NCBI GenBank assembly: GCA_964489015.1
Contig: CAZAXD010000004.1
Location: 44,603-108,602, forward strand
Length of the DNA stretch: 64,000 bases
Direction: 5' to 3'
Source: JAPYWM01 sp964489015
GTDB lineage: Bacteria; Bacteroidota; Bacteroidia; SpSt-205
This document shows positions 40,856 through 50,663 of this stretch, piece by piece (position 1 is the first letter of the stretch; each line of letters opens with the position of its first letter). Made by a program: the position numbers and the translations under genes. The notes under the pieces were generated by a model, which was given only the letters and a program-made list of their open reading frames with translations, was not told the DNA's origin and did no database searches.

Positions 40856-41528
40856 ACGTTTTCTTCTCTAAGTGGGCTATTCGGACACGCAACTGCCATA
40901 GCCATACTCCCAGCGCGATAAAACCCACGGCCGCCGTGTAAAAAACAAGCCGATGCCATGGGCTAATGTCTTCGCTGCGAAAGGCGGGGGTTCCCTCCGA
41001 CCCGGGATGCAGACCCCCCAGATAACGGGGTAAAATAAAGGTCAAGGGGATCACCAAAAGGCCGGCAATCACATTATAGACCGCCGCCAATCGGGCTCGC
41101 AAGACGGGCTCTCGTACACTGCGCCGAAGCACAAAGTAGGCGCTGTACATCAAAAGGGCTACTAAGGCAAAGGTCTGCTTCGGGTCCCAGCCCCACCACG
41201 CTGCTAAATCTGTATCCGGTAGCGCAATGGCCCAGGTAACCCGAGACCATAAAATTCCCGTTACCAGTCCTAATCCCCCAAAAAACATCGCTAAGTGGGC
41301 AGCCTCCCGTGCCTTCTCATCGCTACTCAGCCTTTCTTTGACGAGGTAGTGCCCACTCCAGTATAGCGAAAGCCCAATCAGTACATACATGCTAAACCAC
41401 ATGGGTACATGAAAGAAAAGGTTGCGGTCCGTGCGTTCCAGCCCCTCTATCGTAGGTAGGGGTAGCCAGAAGCCTAGAATAAGGGCAGCCGTGATGGCCC
41501 CAGTCGCAACGAGTCCTGTGATGCGCAT
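40818..41528 (-). CDS. CcmC-like cytochrome c assembly / heme transport protein
   Basis: A 236-residue inner-membrane protein with about six helices. The tryptophan-rich heme-handling motif WWGWDPKQT is complete, and conserved histidines lie in NLFFHVPMWFSMYVLIG and the C-terminal SPWHRLVFYTA. It belongs to the CcmC/CcsA family that handles heme for c-type cytochrome maturation. The ATG lies 4 nt after a near-consensus -7 box shared head to head with moxR. A cytochrome c is encoded at 52050. No other ccm gene is in view. Confidence 0.88.
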   Translation of the reverse strand: MRITGLVATGAITAALILGFWLPLPTIEGLERTDRNLFFHVPMWFSMYVLIGLSLYWSGHYLVKERLSSDEKAREAAHLAMFFGGLGLVTGILWSRVTWAIALPDTDLAAWWGWDPKQTFALVALLMYSAYFVLRRSVREPVLRARLAAVYNVIAGLLVIPLTFILPRYLGGLHPGSEGTPAFRSEDISPWHRLVFYTAAVGFIALGVWLWQLRVRIAHLEKKTSSASATLPAKTA

Positions 41529-41532
41529 GGAT

Positions 41533-41540
41533 CGAAGGTA
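41533..41540 (-). promoter_or_regulatory. Near-consensus -7 box TACCTTCG for the ccmC-like gene
   Basis: One mismatch to TAnnTTTG on the minus strand, 4 nt before the ATG at 41528. Confidence 0.45.
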
Positions 41541-41565
41541 CTAACACTTTTGCGGCGGATCTTTA

Positions 41566-41573
41566 TACATTTG
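41566..41573 (+). promoter_or_regulatory. -7 promoter box TACATTTG for moxR
   Basis: An exact TAnnTTTG match, 4 nt before the ATG at 41578. Confidence 0.6.
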
Positions 41574-41577
41574 CCTA

Positions 41578-42576
41578 ATGCAGACAGAAGAGCTTCGTCG
41601 AGCGGTCGAGCAGCTGCGAGCCACGTATCAGACCCTGCACACCCAGCTGTCAGACGTCATCGTGGGCCAAACAGAACCGCTCCACCTTTTGACGATCAGT
41701 TTATTTGCGAGGGGACATGCTCTGCTAATAGGCCCCCCTGGTGTGGCTAAAACGCTGATGATCAGCTCTTTGGCGCGGCTTCTAGGACTGTCTTTTCATC
41801 GGATCCAGTTTACACCTGACCTCATGCCCGCTGATATCATCGGGACCGAACTTTTGCAGATAGACCCAGAGACCGGTCAGCGGTATTTCCGCTTTAGCCC
41901 AGGCCCTGTTTTTGCTCATGTGGTTTTAGCAGATGAAGTAAACCGCACTTCACCTAAGACCCAGTCCGCCCTCTTAGAAGCTATGCAAGAGCGGGCGGTC
42001 TCGGTGGCAGGCCAAACCCATCCGCTGCCGGACCCGTTTTTTGTCTTAGCTACCCAAAACCCTATCGAGCAGGAGGGGACCTATCCACTGCCCGAGGCGC
42101 AGTTGGACCGGTTCATGTTTGCAATTTACGTGGGCTATCCGCGTAAGGACGAGGAGATCGAGGTAGTTCGTCGCACAACCAGCGACCGAGAAGTGCAGCT
42201 AACTCCGTTATTGTCGGCGGAAGCTATCCTACGCTACCAACGGCTTATTCGGCAGATGCCGGCGCCCGATAATGTGATTCGGTATGCTGTCGAGCTATCG
42301 CGTCTAACCCGTCCGCAAGAAAATCGCGACGATTCCTTCATTCAGCAAAATGTAAGCTGGGGGGTAGGTCCTCGCGGCGCGCAGTTTCTGATTTTGGCGG
42401 CTAAAGCTCAGGCTCTTTTTGCAGGCAAGTATGCGCCGGATGTGGAGGATGTGCAAGCCATAGCGCTCCCCGTGCTGCGGCATCGGATGGTTCTCTCTTA
42501 TCAAGCAGAGGCGGAGGGTATCAGTCCGGACCACGTGATCCGCCACCTTATCGAAAAGCGGGTGGCTGTCGTATGA
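41578..42576 (+). CDS. MoxR family AAA+ ATPase
   Basis: A 332-residue AAA+ ATPase of the MoxR group. Walker A is GPPGVAKT (residues 52-59), Walker B is VVLADEVNRTSPKTQSALLE, followed by the sensor region LATQNPIEQEGTYPLPEAQLDRF. MoxR ATPases act as chaperones for insertion of cofactors or maturation of complexes, usually with VWA-domain proteins. Here no VWA gene follows; glpK does, with a four-base ATGA overlap, which is an unusual partner. Confidence 0.94.
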   Translation: MQTEELRRAVEQLRATYQTLHTQLSDVIVGQTEPLHLLTISLFARGHALLIGPPGVAKTLMISSLARLLGLSFHRIQFTPDLMPADIIGTELLQIDPETGQRYFRFSPGPVFAHVVLADEVNRTSPKTQSALLEAMQERAVSVAGQTHPLPDPFFVLATQNPIEQEGTYPLPEAQLDRFMFAIYVGYPRKDEEIEVVRRTTSDREVQLTPLLSAEAILRYQRLIRQMPAPDNVIRYAVELSRLTRPQENRDDSFIQQNVSWGVGPRGAQFLILAAKAQALFAGKYAPDVEDVQAIALPVLRHRMVLSYQAEAEGISPDHVIRHLIEKRVAVV

Positions 42577-43970
42577 AGGCTTACCTAGCGCTGGATGAAG
42601 GAACCAGTTCTGCTCGCGCTCTGGTTTTTTCTAAGACGGGTGAGATCTTGGGCCTGGGGCGAGCTGCCTTTCAACTTTATTACCCCGCGCCGGGGTGGGT
42701 TGAGCAGGATCCAGAGGAGATTTGGGCTGCGCAGGAAGCAGCCGTTCGGGAAGCCCTTCGCTCGGCGGGTCTACAGCCCGCGGACATTGCCGCCGTCGGT
42801 ATCACCAATCAGCGCGAAACCGTAGTCGCTTGGGACCGCACTACGGGGCGTCCTTACTACCGAGCGATTGTGTGGCAAGATCGGCGCACGGCCGACCGCT
42901 GTACCGAGCTGCTGCCGCAGCAGCCGGCTATTCGAGCTAAGACCGGCCTCGTCGTCGATCCCTACTTCTCAGCCACCAAGATCGAATGGCTTCAAAAAGA
43001 AGCGGGTGTTCCGGCTACCGCTGCCTTCGGTACCATCGATAGCTGGCTACTTTATAAGATGACTGGTAGCCATGCTACCGACGTCTCCAATGCCGCCCGC
43101 ACCTTGCTCTTAGATATTCATCGCCTCGAGTGGGACTCAGCGCTTTTAGCCTTATTTGGGATTCGACCGGAGAGCCTTCCGACTGTCTATTCGAGTGGGC
43201 ACTTCTACGGCGAGACGCGAGTGTGGGGCGGGTCAATGCCCATCTGGGGCGTCATCGGCGATCAGCAAGCCGCCCTATATGGCCATGGGTGCTTTTTGCC
43301 CGGTGAAGCGAAAAATACTTATGGCACCGGCTGCTTTTTGCTCAAAAACATAGGTGACACCCCGCAGGTGCCCCCGGACGGGATTCTCCTTACAGTAGGA
43401 TGGCAAATAGGTAATCAGAAGCCCGCCTACGCCTGGGAAGCAGCTATCTTTAGTGCCGCTGCAGCGCTGCAGTGGCTTGAGCAAATCGGGGTACTAACGA
43501 GCTATCAGGAGCTAGACACGCTAACAGGGCCGGCGGGGGATGTGTTTTTCGTGCCGGCTTTTACCGGATTGGGGGCGCCCTACTGGGACCCGTATGCACG
43601 AGGACTTCTGATCGGTCTAACAAGAGACACCGATCGCAAGGCGCTTCTTCTATCGGCACTGGAAGCTATGGCCTATCAAAGTGCGGAAGCCCTCGAGCTC
43701 ATGGGCCCTATTCGCACGCTGCGGGTAGATGGTGGCGTGAGTGTCAATCCTTACCTTATGCAATTGCAGGCGGATCTCGCCGGAGCAGAAGTAGTTCGGG
43801 CTGCTCATCCGGAAGTCACGGCCTGGGGGGCGGCCATGCTAGCGGCGCAAGCCGCTGGCTTACCCGCTCAGCCCATTGCGGCTGCCCAGACTTTTACACC
43901 TCGCCAGACCCACTCCCTCGATCGCTGGAAAGCTGCCGTTCAAATGGCTCTCGCTTGGGCTAAAAGCTAA
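42573..43970 (+). CDS. glpK: Glycerol kinase (FGGY family)
   Basis: A 465-residue FGGY carbohydrate kinase closest to glycerol kinase. It begins LALDEGTSSARALVF (DxGT phosphate loop), then AVGITNQRETVVAWDR, GVIGDQQAALYGHG, TYGTGCFLL and the signature GLGAPYWDPYARGLLIGLTRDT, with the C-terminal RVDGGVSVNPYLMQ. It phosphorylates glycerol to glycerol-3-phosphate in the cytoplasm. Typical GlpK proteins are nearer 495-505 residues, so some surface loops are shortened. No glpF or glpD is adjacent. It overlaps moxR by four bases. Confidence 0.92.
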   Translation: MKAYLALDEGTSSARALVFSKTGEILGLGRAAFQLYYPAPGWVEQDPEEIWAAQEAAVREALRSAGLQPADIAAVGITNQRETVVAWDRTTGRPYYRAIVWQDRRTADRCTELLPQQPAIRAKTGLVVDPYFSATKIEWLQKEAGVPATAAFGTIDSWLLYKMTGSHATDVSNAARTLLLDIHRLEWDSALLALFGIRPESLPTVYSSGHFYGETRVWGGSMPIWGVIGDQQAALYGHGCFLPGEAKNTYGTGCFLLKNIGDTPQVPPDGILLTVGWQIGNQKPAYAWEAAIFSAAAALQWLEQIGVLTSYQELDTLTGPAGDVFFVPAFTGLGAPYWDPYARGLLIGLTRDTDRKALLLSALEAMAYQSAEALELMGPIRTLRVDGGVSVNPYLMQLQADLAGAEVVRAAHPEVTAWGAAMLAAQAAGLPAQPIAAAQTFTPRQTHSLDRWKAAVQMALAWAKS

Positions 43971-43977
43971 ATCCCCC

Positions 43978-43985
43978 TACTTTTG
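43978..43985 (+). promoter_or_regulatory. -7 promoter box TACTTTTG
   Basis: An exact TAnnTTTG match, 4 nt before the ATG at 43990. It rules out longer starts inside glpK. Confidence 0.65.
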
Positions 43986-43989
43986 CCCG

Positions 43990-45456
43990 ATGGCCCAGAC
44001 GAATTTTTGGAAAAGTCTATTTCGCACAAAAGCGATCGAGGCCTATCAGGCTCAGGCTGAACAAAGTGGGCTTCGTCGGGCTTTAGGCCGGTGGGCGCTC
44101 GTTTCGCTCGGAATCGGGGCTATTATTGGCGGTGGGATTTTTACGCTAACGGGGGTCGCCGCGAAAAATTACGCCGGCCCCGCCCTAGCCCTTTCTTTCG
44201 TGCTTGCGGGCTTTGCCTGTCTCTTAGCGGCTCTCGCTTATGCTGAGTTCGCTAGCATCGTGCCGGTAGAAGGTTCCGCTTATGCTTACTCCTACGCCAC
44301 GGTAGGTGAACTGGTCGCCTGGTTTATCGGATGGAATCTCATTCTCGAGTACATGATGGGTGCTACGACGGTGGCCGTCGCCTGGAGCGGCTACTTCGAA
44401 AAGCTCTTACATCTCTTCCGTTTAGACGTACCCGACTGGCTCACGAACGACCCCTTTACCTATGGAAATAAGCTCGGCCTGTCCGGCCCTACTTTCGCTA
44501 TCAATCTGCCTGGATTTCTCATCTCCTGGATCGTGGTGACTATCCTCACCCGGGGTATTCAAGAGACGGCTTCTACGAATAACCTGATCGTCTTTCTCAA
44601 AGTCGGGGCTGTATTATTTGTGATTTTAGCTGGTGCTTTTTTTGTCAATCCTGCGAACTGGAGGCCCTTTATTCCGGAGCCAGTCCTAGATGCTGAAGGT
44701 AATATTCACTACGGCTGGCCGGGCATCTTTACGGCAGCCACGATTGTATTTTTTGCGTATATCGGCTTTGATGCCGTTTCGACTCAGGCCGGAGAAGCGA
44801 TCAACCCACGACGGGATGTCCCCTTTGCGATCATCGCTTCGCTGCTGATCACGACGCTCCTGTATATCGGAGTCTCTGTGGTGCTGACGGGTATGGTGAG
44901 TTATGAGGACCTAGATGAGCGGGCGCCGGTAGCCTCCGCTTTTGCCGGAGCCGGGGTAGGCTGGGCCACTTACATCATAACGATTGCGGCGACATTGGGG
45001 CTCATCTCGGTCATGATGGTGATGCTGCTAGGTCAGACACGGGTCTTTTTGGCCATGGCTAAGGACGGGCTCTTGCCTTCAGCGATTTTCGGTTACATCC
45101 ATCCTCGCTATAAGACGCCTTCTCGAAGCACGCTCTTAGTAGGGCTGATCATGTCTATCACGGCGGCTCTTGTGCCGATTGCCAATGTGTCGGAGCTCAC
45201 TAGCCTAGGTACGCTGCTGGCTTTTACCCTGGTCTCGCTATCGGTCTTTATCCTCAGGTTGCGGCGGCCTGACTTGGAACGGCCTTATAAGGCTCCTCTG
45301 TGGCCTCTCGTGTCTCTGGGTGGCGTGGCAGTCAATCTCTTCCTCATTGCTCAGGCCCGCAAGGAAAATCTGCGAGCTTTTTTGATCTGGGCGGTGCTGG
45401 GGCTGGTCGTGTACTTCCTCTATAGCTATCGTCGCAGCCGCCTCTCCCAATCATAA
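43990..45456 (+). CDS. APC superfamily amino acid permease, copy 2
   Basis: A 488-residue inner-membrane permease of the cationic amino acid transporter branch, homologous to the protein at 22828. Motifs include GIGAIIGGGIFTLTGVAAKNY, SIVPVEGSAYAYSYATVGE and FFAYIGFDAVSTQAGEAINP. The N-terminal extension of about 30 residues (MAQTNFWKSLFRTKAIEAYQ) is typical of this branch. It is the first gene after its own promoter. It differs from copy 1 in the loop regions, so the substrates may differ. Confidence 0.93.
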   Translation: MAQTNFWKSLFRTKAIEAYQAQAEQSGLRRALGRWALVSLGIGAIIGGGIFTLTGVAAKNYAGPALALSFVLAGFACLLAALAYAEFASIVPVEGSAYAYSYATVGELVAWFIGWNLILEYMMGATTVAVAWSGYFEKLLHLFRLDVPDWLTNDPFTYGNKLGLSGPTFAINLPGFLISWIVVTILTRGIQETASTNNLIVFLKVGAVLFVILAGAFFVNPANWRPFIPEPVLDAEGNIHYGWPGIFTAATIVFFAYIGFDAVSTQAGEAINPRRDVPFAIIASLLITTLLYIGVSVVLTGMVSYEDLDERAPVASAFAGAGVGWATYIITIAATLGLISVMMVMLLGQTRVFLAMAKDGLLPSAIFGYIHPRYKTPSRSTLLVGLIMSITAALVPIANVSELTSLGTLLAFTLVSLSVFILRLRRPDLERPYKAPLWPLVSLGGVAVNLFLIAQARKENLRAFLIWAVLGLVVYFLYSYRRSRLSQS

Positions 45457-45461
45457 ACTCC

Positions 45462-45469
45462 TAACTTTG
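45462..45469 (+). promoter_or_regulatory. -7 promoter box TAACTTTG for hppA
   Basis: An exact TAnnTTTG match, 8 nt before the ATG at 45478. Confidence 0.6.
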
Positions 45470-45477
45470 CGGCCGAT

Positions 45478-47586
45478 ATGGATGGATTAGCATTTCTCCC
45501 CTTGGGGCTGGGGACTCTAGGGCTTGTGTTTCTCTTGTGGCGTAGTCGATGGGTTTTCCGGCAAGAGGGTGGCGAGTCCCGCATGCAAGCTATCTCGAGC
45601 TATATCGCGAGGGGAGCCCTCGCATTTCTCAAAGCCGAGTGGCGAGTTCTTGCCGTTTTTGCGGTGATAGTAGCGCTCCTTTTAGCGTACTTGGGCACCC
45701 TACCTGGAAAAGGCGAGGTTAGTTCCCATCCCCTCATCGGTTTAGCCTTTTTAGCAGGGGCATCTATCTCGGCTTTAGCGGGTTACATTGGCATGCGAGT
45801 GGCTACTCAGGCGAATGTGCGGACTACGCAGGCGGCCCGTACATCACTGGCCCAGGCTTTCAAGATCGCTTTTCACGGCGGTTCGGTCATGGGGGTGGGC
45901 GTGGCATCCTTAGCGGTCATAGGTCTCGGCGGTCTGTTTATCTTGTTTTCGCTCTTCTTTTTGCGGGGAGATTGGTACAGCCCGGAGCTTCGGCGCGTTA
46001 TCGAGGTGGTAACGGGTTTCTCCTTAGGGGCAGAAAGCATTGCACTCTTTGCGCGGGTCGGGGGCGGTATTTATACAAAGGCAGCCGATGTAGGCGCTGA
46101 CCTGGTCGGTAAGATTGAAGCCGGTATCCCCGAAGACGACCCGCGTAATCCAGCTGTGATTGCCGATAACGTCGGGGATAACGTCGGAGATATTGCAGGA
46201 ATGGGGGCTGACTTGTTTGGCTCCTATGTGGCCACCATCTTGGCGACCATGGTACTGGGTCTAGAGATGGTCACACCCCTCCAAAGCTGGGGGCCTATTG
46301 TACTCCCTCTCGCCTTAGCGGCTCTGGGGCTTCTTTTCTCAATGGCGGCGACGTTTTTTGTACGTACCCAAGAGGGGGCCGATGCCCGCAAAGTTCAGAA
46401 TGCCCTCAATCTTGGAAACTGGGGTGCTATTGTGCTAACGGTCGTCGCTGCTTATCCCCTCGTTCAGTGGGTTTTGCCGGAGGGTGGGCTAAGCCTGCGG
46501 GGGGAGAATTTCACGCGAAGTACTGTCTACGGCGCTATCGTGGTGGGGTTAGTCGTGGGCGCCCTCATGAGTTGGATTACAGATTACTACACGGGCATGG
46601 GAAAGCGGCCTGTCCGCAGCATTGTAGACAAATCACTAACGGGCCATGCCACGAACGTTTTAGGCGGTTTGGCAGTAGGTATGGAGTCTACAGCGCTGCC
46701 AGCCGTAATCATGGCAGGGGGAATTCTTGCTTCGTACTATCTAGCTGGCTTATATGGGGTTGCGATTGCAGCGACTGGTATGATGAGCACGACGGCTATG
46801 CAGCTCACCATCGATGCTTTTGGGCCCATTGCTGACAATGCCGGCGGCATCGCAGAAATGTCCGGCTTGCCGGAGGAGGTTCGAAGCCGCACGGATGTCC
46901 TGGATGCCGTGGGAAATACCACCGCTGCCATGGGCAAAGGCTTTGCCATCGCTTCGGCTGCCCTGACCGCTTTAGCCCTCTTTGCGGCTTATGTAGGCGT
47001 AGCGGGGATCGACCGTATCGACATTTACAAGGCGCCGGTCTTAGCAGGACTGCTACTGGGCGCAATGGTGCCATTTCTTTTTTCTTCTCAGGCGATCTCG
47101 GCGGTCGGCCGCGCTGCCATGGATATGGTGAAAGAGGTCCGGCGCCAATTTCGGGAGATCAAAGGGCTGATGGAAGGGCAGGCCGAGCCCCAATACGAAC
47201 GCTGCATCGAAATCTCAACCCGCGCCGCCCTACGAGAGATGATCTTGCCAGGGGCTTTAGCACTGGTGATTCCAGCCGTAGTAGGTCTTTCTTTTGGAGC
47301 GGAAGTGCTCGGAGGCTACATGGCCGGTGTCACGATTACGGGCGTGCTACTTGGTCTCTTTCAGAGTAATGCTGGCGGCGCTTGGGACAATGCCAAAAAG
47401 TCCTTTGAGAAAGGGGTCACTATTGGTGGGCAGACCTACTACAAGAAATCTGATCCGCACAAAGCCGCTGTCACGGGAGATACCGTGGGCGACCCGCTCA
47501 AGGACACGTCCGGCCCTTCAATGAATATCCTTGTCAAGCTTACCGGTATCGTGGCGCTGGTGCTGGCCCCTTATTTGGCTAGCTAG
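45478..47586 (+). CDS. hppA: Membrane-bound ion-translocating pyrophosphatase, K+-dependent type
   Basis: A 702-residue integral membrane pyrophosphatase with about sixteen helices. It couples hydrolysis of pyrophosphate to pumping of H+ or Na+. The catalytic site motifs are [38 protein letters not shown] and, near the end, [21 protein letters not shown]. In the segment [16 protein letters not shown] the position occupied by Lys in K+-independent enzymes is Ala, which marks a K+-dependent enzyme. Whether it pumps H+ or Na+ cannot be decided with certainty from the motifs I can read. The TonB receptor gene overlaps its 3' end by 56 bases. Confidence 0.95.
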   Translation: MDGLAFLPLGLGTLGLVFLLWRSRWVFRQEGGESRMQAISSYIARGALAFLKAEWRVLAVFAVIVALLLAYLGTLPGKGEVSSHPLIGLAFLAGASISALAGYIGMRVATQANVRTTQAARTSLAQAFKIAFHGGSVMGVGVASLAVIGLGGLFILFSLFFLRGDWYSPELRRVIEVVTGFSLGAESIALFARVGGGIYTKAADVGADLVGKIEAGIPEDDPRNPAVIADNVGDNVGDIAGMGADLFGSYVATILATMVLGLEMVTPLQSWGPIVLPLALAALGLLFSMAATFFVRTQEGADARKVQNALNLGNWGAIVLTVVAAYPLVQWVLPEGGLSLRGENFTRSTVYGAIVVGLVVGALMSWITDYYTGMGKRPVRSIVDKSLTGHATNVLGGLAVGMESTALPAVIMAGGILASYYLAGLYGVAIAATGMMSTTAMQLTIDAFGPIADNAGGIAEMSGLPEEVRSRTDVLDAVGNTTAAMGKGFAIASAALTALALFAAYVGVAGIDRIDIYKAPVLAGLLLGAMVPFLFSSQAISAVGRAAMDMVKEVRRQFREIKGLMEGQAEPQYERCIEISTRAALREMILPGALALVIPAVVGLSFGAEVLGGYMAGVTITGVLLGLFQSNAGGAWDNAKKSFEKGVTIGGQTYYKKSDPHKAAVTGDTVGDPLKDTSGPSMNILVKLTGIVALVLAPYLAS

Positions 47587-49291
47587 CGCGCAAGACCTGT
47601 GGCTGGACACAGTTCGGATTGAGGCGGAGCACTCACCCACCGAGCGGCTCTGGGCCGCAGACTCGGTATGGGGTTGGAAAGCCCCAGGCTTTCACCTGAC
47701 GCAGCTCCTAGCCCAAGCAGAAGGTCTCTACCTCCGCGAGTATGGCGGTCAAGGTGCCCTGAAGACCATAGCTTTCCGAGGTTTAGCTCCGTCCTATACG
47801 GCTATTACCTTTCAGGGCTTTCCGATTCGGCAGCCTCAATTAGGAATCGTCGACTTATCACCCTATTACTTAGGAGGCCTTTCTGCGATCCGGCTAGAAA
47901 CGGGAGGCGATATAGCTTATCAGCCCGGTGCATCGGGAAGGATTGACTTAATCCTTCGGCCTCAGAGCCGTAAAAGTCAGCTCAATGCTATCCTGGGCGC
48001 ATACGGTGAAGCTGCCCTTGAGGGGCTAATCGAGCGACCTGGGTGGCATGGGCAGCTGCGCACCCTCACCGTGCAAAATAACTACACCTACGATCGGCCT
48101 GCGCGTGGTCGACTCGATAACGCGGCTTATCGACTGCTTCAAGCTGCCGGCATCTGGTCGCATGGAGGCTGGACCTGGACGACTTGGGGTTTTCTCAGTA
48201 CGCAGGAAGTACCCGGGCCTGTGGGACGCTTGGGCCCCCTCTGGCCGCCAGAGCACCTCAGACAAGCCCGCGCTATCCAGACAGCCTGGTACGAAACCGT
48301 TCATCAAGCCTTAGGCTTACAGCTCATAGCCGATAGACTGAGATACCAGGATTTTCAGGGGCAGATTAGCTCCTCCCAGCAGTGGGTGCTGCAGGGCTTG
48401 TGGCGAAGAGAGCTATTGTTTCGAAACCATAGGCTGACTTTACAGGTCTGGGGCGTAGCTGACTATCTAATCAGCGATCGATTGGGACGAGGTTATTGGC
48501 CTTTTCGTGCTTATCGGCAGGGAGAAGGCGCACTCTGGGTGCGATGGACAGGGCCCCTCGGTAGATGGGTATACCGCTTAGAGGGGCGCCTCTCGGGCCT
48601 AACCGGAATGGGCTTGTGGCCTGGAGGCCTTGTAGCGGTCAGTAATGACCATGTGGGGGCATGTGTACTGCGTGGCATCCGCTTCCCGAGCCTCTATGAA
48701 CGCTTCTGGATAGGATATGGAAATCCCGACTTAGCACCTGAGCGGTTTTTCCAGGTGCAAGGATGGGGGCGGTTTCGGCGCGGGTGCTGGAGGGCTTACA
48801 TGGGGTTGACGGCTGCCCTCGTTCAAGACCGCATTGTAGCCGTGCCGCTCTCACCAGTCCGGTGGCAAACCTTGAGCCTGGGCCACAGTCGCAACCTCTC
48901 TCTCGAGGCGCGCCTCACCTATCAGGCTAAGTCTTGGGAGGGCGGACTGGTTTATACCTATACGTTGGCCCAAGACTTTTCGCTAACTAGCGGTAGCCAA
49001 CTGCCTTATGTGCCCCCTTACTTAGCAGCGGTTTGGCTGACCTGGACGAGGGGGGCTTGGGCCTTAAGCTTACAACTGCAATACGTTAGCTGGCGCTATA
49101 CGAGCTTAGCCGGCGGCTATCTCAATTTCCTACCGCCTTATGTCGTGCCTAACCTGACCCTGGGCTATAGAAAGCCTCCTCACCAGCTCGCTGTGTTACT
49201 CTATAGCTGGGGCCCGCATACTTATGAGGTTATCAAAGGCTATCCTATGCCTACCCGAGCCTGGCGGCTAGAGTGGCGGATTGGTTGGTAG
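47531..49291 (+). CDS. TonB-dependent outer-membrane receptor, short
   Basis: A 586-residue outer-membrane protein. The signal peptide [21 protein letters not shown] is read from a TTG at 47531 inside the end of hppA. A plug domain follows ([20 protein letters not shown], then [25 protein letters not shown]), then a barrel of alternating Trp, Tyr and Gly segments ending with WRLEWRIGW. It is shorter than the typical 650-1000 residues. It lacks the N-terminal carboxypeptidase-like domain of the receptor at 53377. The substrate (siderophore, cobalamin or other) is unknown. Because no better start was found, the TTG is tentative. Confidence 0.82.
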   Translation: MSSLPVSWRWCWPLIWLASAQDLWLDTVRIEAEHSPTERLWAADSVWGWKAPGFHLTQLLAQAEGLYLREYGGQGALKTIAFRGLAPSYTAITFQGFPIRQPQLGIVDLSPYYLGGLSAIRLETGGDIAYQPGASGRIDLILRPQSRKSQLNAILGAYGEAALEGLIERPGWHGQLRTLTVQNNYTYDRPARGRLDNAAYRLLQAAGIWSHGGWTWTTWGFLSTQEVPGPVGRLGPLWPPEHLRQARAIQTAWYETVHQALGLQLIADRLRYQDFQGQISSSQQWVLQGLWRRELLFRNHRLTLQVWGVADYLISDRLGRGYWPFRAYRQGEGALWVRWTGPLGRWVYRLEGRLSGLTGMGLWPGGLVAVSNDHVGACVLRGIRFPSLYERFWIGYGNPDLAPERFFQVQGWGRFRRGCWRAYMGLTAALVQDRIVAVPLSPVRWQTLSLGHSRNLSLEARLTYQAKSWEGGLVYTYTLAQDFSLTSGSQLPYVPPYLAAVWLTWTRGAWALSLQLQYVSWRYTSLAGGYLNFLPPYVVPNLTLGYRKPPHQLAVLLYSWGPHTYEVIKGYPMPTRAWRLEWRIGW

Positions 49292-49319
49292 GCCCTGCAA
49301 CGATATGCGTAGTTTTTCG

Positions 49320-49327
49320 TATATTTA
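49320..49327 (+). promoter_or_regulatory. Near-consensus -7 box TATATTTA
   Basis: One mismatch to TAnnTTTG, 5 nt before the ATG at 49333. Confidence 0.4.
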
Positions 49328-49332
49328 ATGTT

Positions 49333-50613
49333 ATGCACTATCGGCTAAGTTTAGTTCTTCTCTGGCTGGGCTACGTACTAGGTCAACCTTGTCGATTAAT
49401 CACGCCGCCTAGCGCGTCAAGCTGTGGCTCAAATTGCACCCCATTCCCACTTGATGTGGACGTCAGACTAGAGGATGGTAGAACGTATTGTATACTACCT
49501 AACGAAAGTATCACGGTAAACTCTATCGAATTTGAAAAGAATGTTACCCTTATCATCTGCGGTTCTCTGAGTGTGAATGGAGATCTAAATCTCAACGGCA
49601 GCGGGGCTCAAATCAACGTCTCCCCTGGTGGCATGCTTCAGGTAACAAACGATCTCAACATCAACGCTAATGCGATAGTCACCAATTACGGCACAGTAAA
49701 CATAGGCGGCTCCCTTCAGCTCAACGGCAGAAACTCTACCTGGTGGAATGTCGCTTCTAGCAGCACCTTGAGCGTGGGTGGAGATATTACAGTCAATGCA
49801 TCCAGCCGCTTTTATAATATCGGTTCCACGATCCAGGCGCAGAGCTTGACTCTCAATGGTAACTCGGACCTATGCATGCGGGATGGCGGTTGCTTTTCTT
49901 TGACTGATTTGACTGTGAACGGCAATGCGAGTGTTCAGTCAGTCGGTCCGAATGCCATCGCTTACACCGGCCATGCCACGCTCAATGGGACTTTGACGAG
50001 CTCATCTGACCTGCACGTGTGCCAGGCACCTGGCGCGACCGTGAATGACCCAAATAACTGGGGCCAGGCCCAGGTGACGACCAACTGTACAAGTGGCTGT
50101 GGTGTCTTGCCGGCGATAGCCCTATCGATTCAAACTAGTACGACCCCCACTGGACTTCTAGTCAGTTGGGAATGTGTAGGTTGTCCGGCAGAAGGTGCTA
50201 ACTATGTTATTCGGCTAGCTAGCGGGACGTTGGAGCTTACTCGGCGGGTAGAAAGGACGAGTCACCTCTTTGCGGGGTGGGAGCTACCCGGCTCAGAAGG
50301 GCTCGTAGAAGTACGACTTCTGGGCAAGCAAGGGCAACTCATTGCCCAAGGCGTAGCTAGCTGGCGCTACCAGCCAGTGCAGCTTGCCTTCTGGCCCAAT
50401 GCCTTTCGGGAGCAGCTTTGGGTAGCGTACAGCGGCGAAGAACCGATACAGTTGCGGCTGTATGATGCGACCGGCGCCATGCGGTGGCAGGGTCTCGTCC
50501 AGCCGGGCCGTCAGCCGTTGCCGCTTCCAGATTTGCCACCCGGTGTTTACTTAGTAGCAGGCTGCAGCTCGGACGGGCGTGTGATCGGCTCTTATCGGCT
50601 CCTTCGGGAATAG
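49333..50613 (+). CDS. Secreted repeat protein with type IX secretion sorting domain
   Basis: A 426-residue protein: signal peptide MHYRLSLVLLWLGYVLGQ, then about 200 residues of imperfect short repeats with the theme NGDLNLNG, GGSLQLNG, SLTLNGNS and LTVNGNAS, which suggests a right-handed beta-helix. A Cys-rich linker and a C-terminal type A sorting domain follow (WPNAFREQLWVAYSG, LYDATGAMRWQG, LPPGVYLVAG). It is probably a surface-exposed or released adhesin-like protein. An earlier start at 49273 is rejected because it adds residues ahead of the signal peptide. Confidence 0.82.
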   Translation: MHYRLSLVLLWLGYVLGQPCRLITPPSASSCGSNCTPFPLDVDVRLEDGRTYCILPNESITVNSIEFEKNVTLIICGSLSVNGDLNLNGSGAQINVSPGGMLQVTNDLNINANAIVTNYGTVNIGGSLQLNGRNSTWWNVASSSTLSVGGDITVNASSRFYNIGSTIQAQSLTLNGNSDLCMRDGGCFSLTDLTVNGNASVQSVGPNAIAYTGHATLNGTLTSSSDLHVCQAPGATVNDPNNWGQAQVTTNCTSGCGVLPAIALSIQTSTTPTGLLVSWECVGCPAEGANYVIRLASGTLELTRRVERTSHLFAGWELPGSEGLVEVRLLGKQGQLIAQGVASWRYQPVQLAFWPNAFREQLWVAYSGEEPIQLRLYDATGAMRWQGLVQPGRQPLPLPDLPPGVYLVAGCSSDGRVIGSYRLLRE

Positions 50614-50636
50614 TCATAAAACTCGGTGCGCATACG

Positions 50637-50660
50637 GCTGGGGTATCTTGTTACCCCAGC
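50637..50660. terminator. Hairpin between convergent genes, possible bidirectional terminator
   Basis: A perfect 9-bp stem, GCTGGGGTA and TACCCCAGC, around a 6-nt loop, in the 50-base space between the convergent T9SS cargo and YceI-like genes. No T-run follows immediately, so it is weaker as an intrinsic terminator than the element at 36298, with which it shares the GCTGGGG stem. Confidence 0.55.
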
Positions 50661-50663
50661 TAG

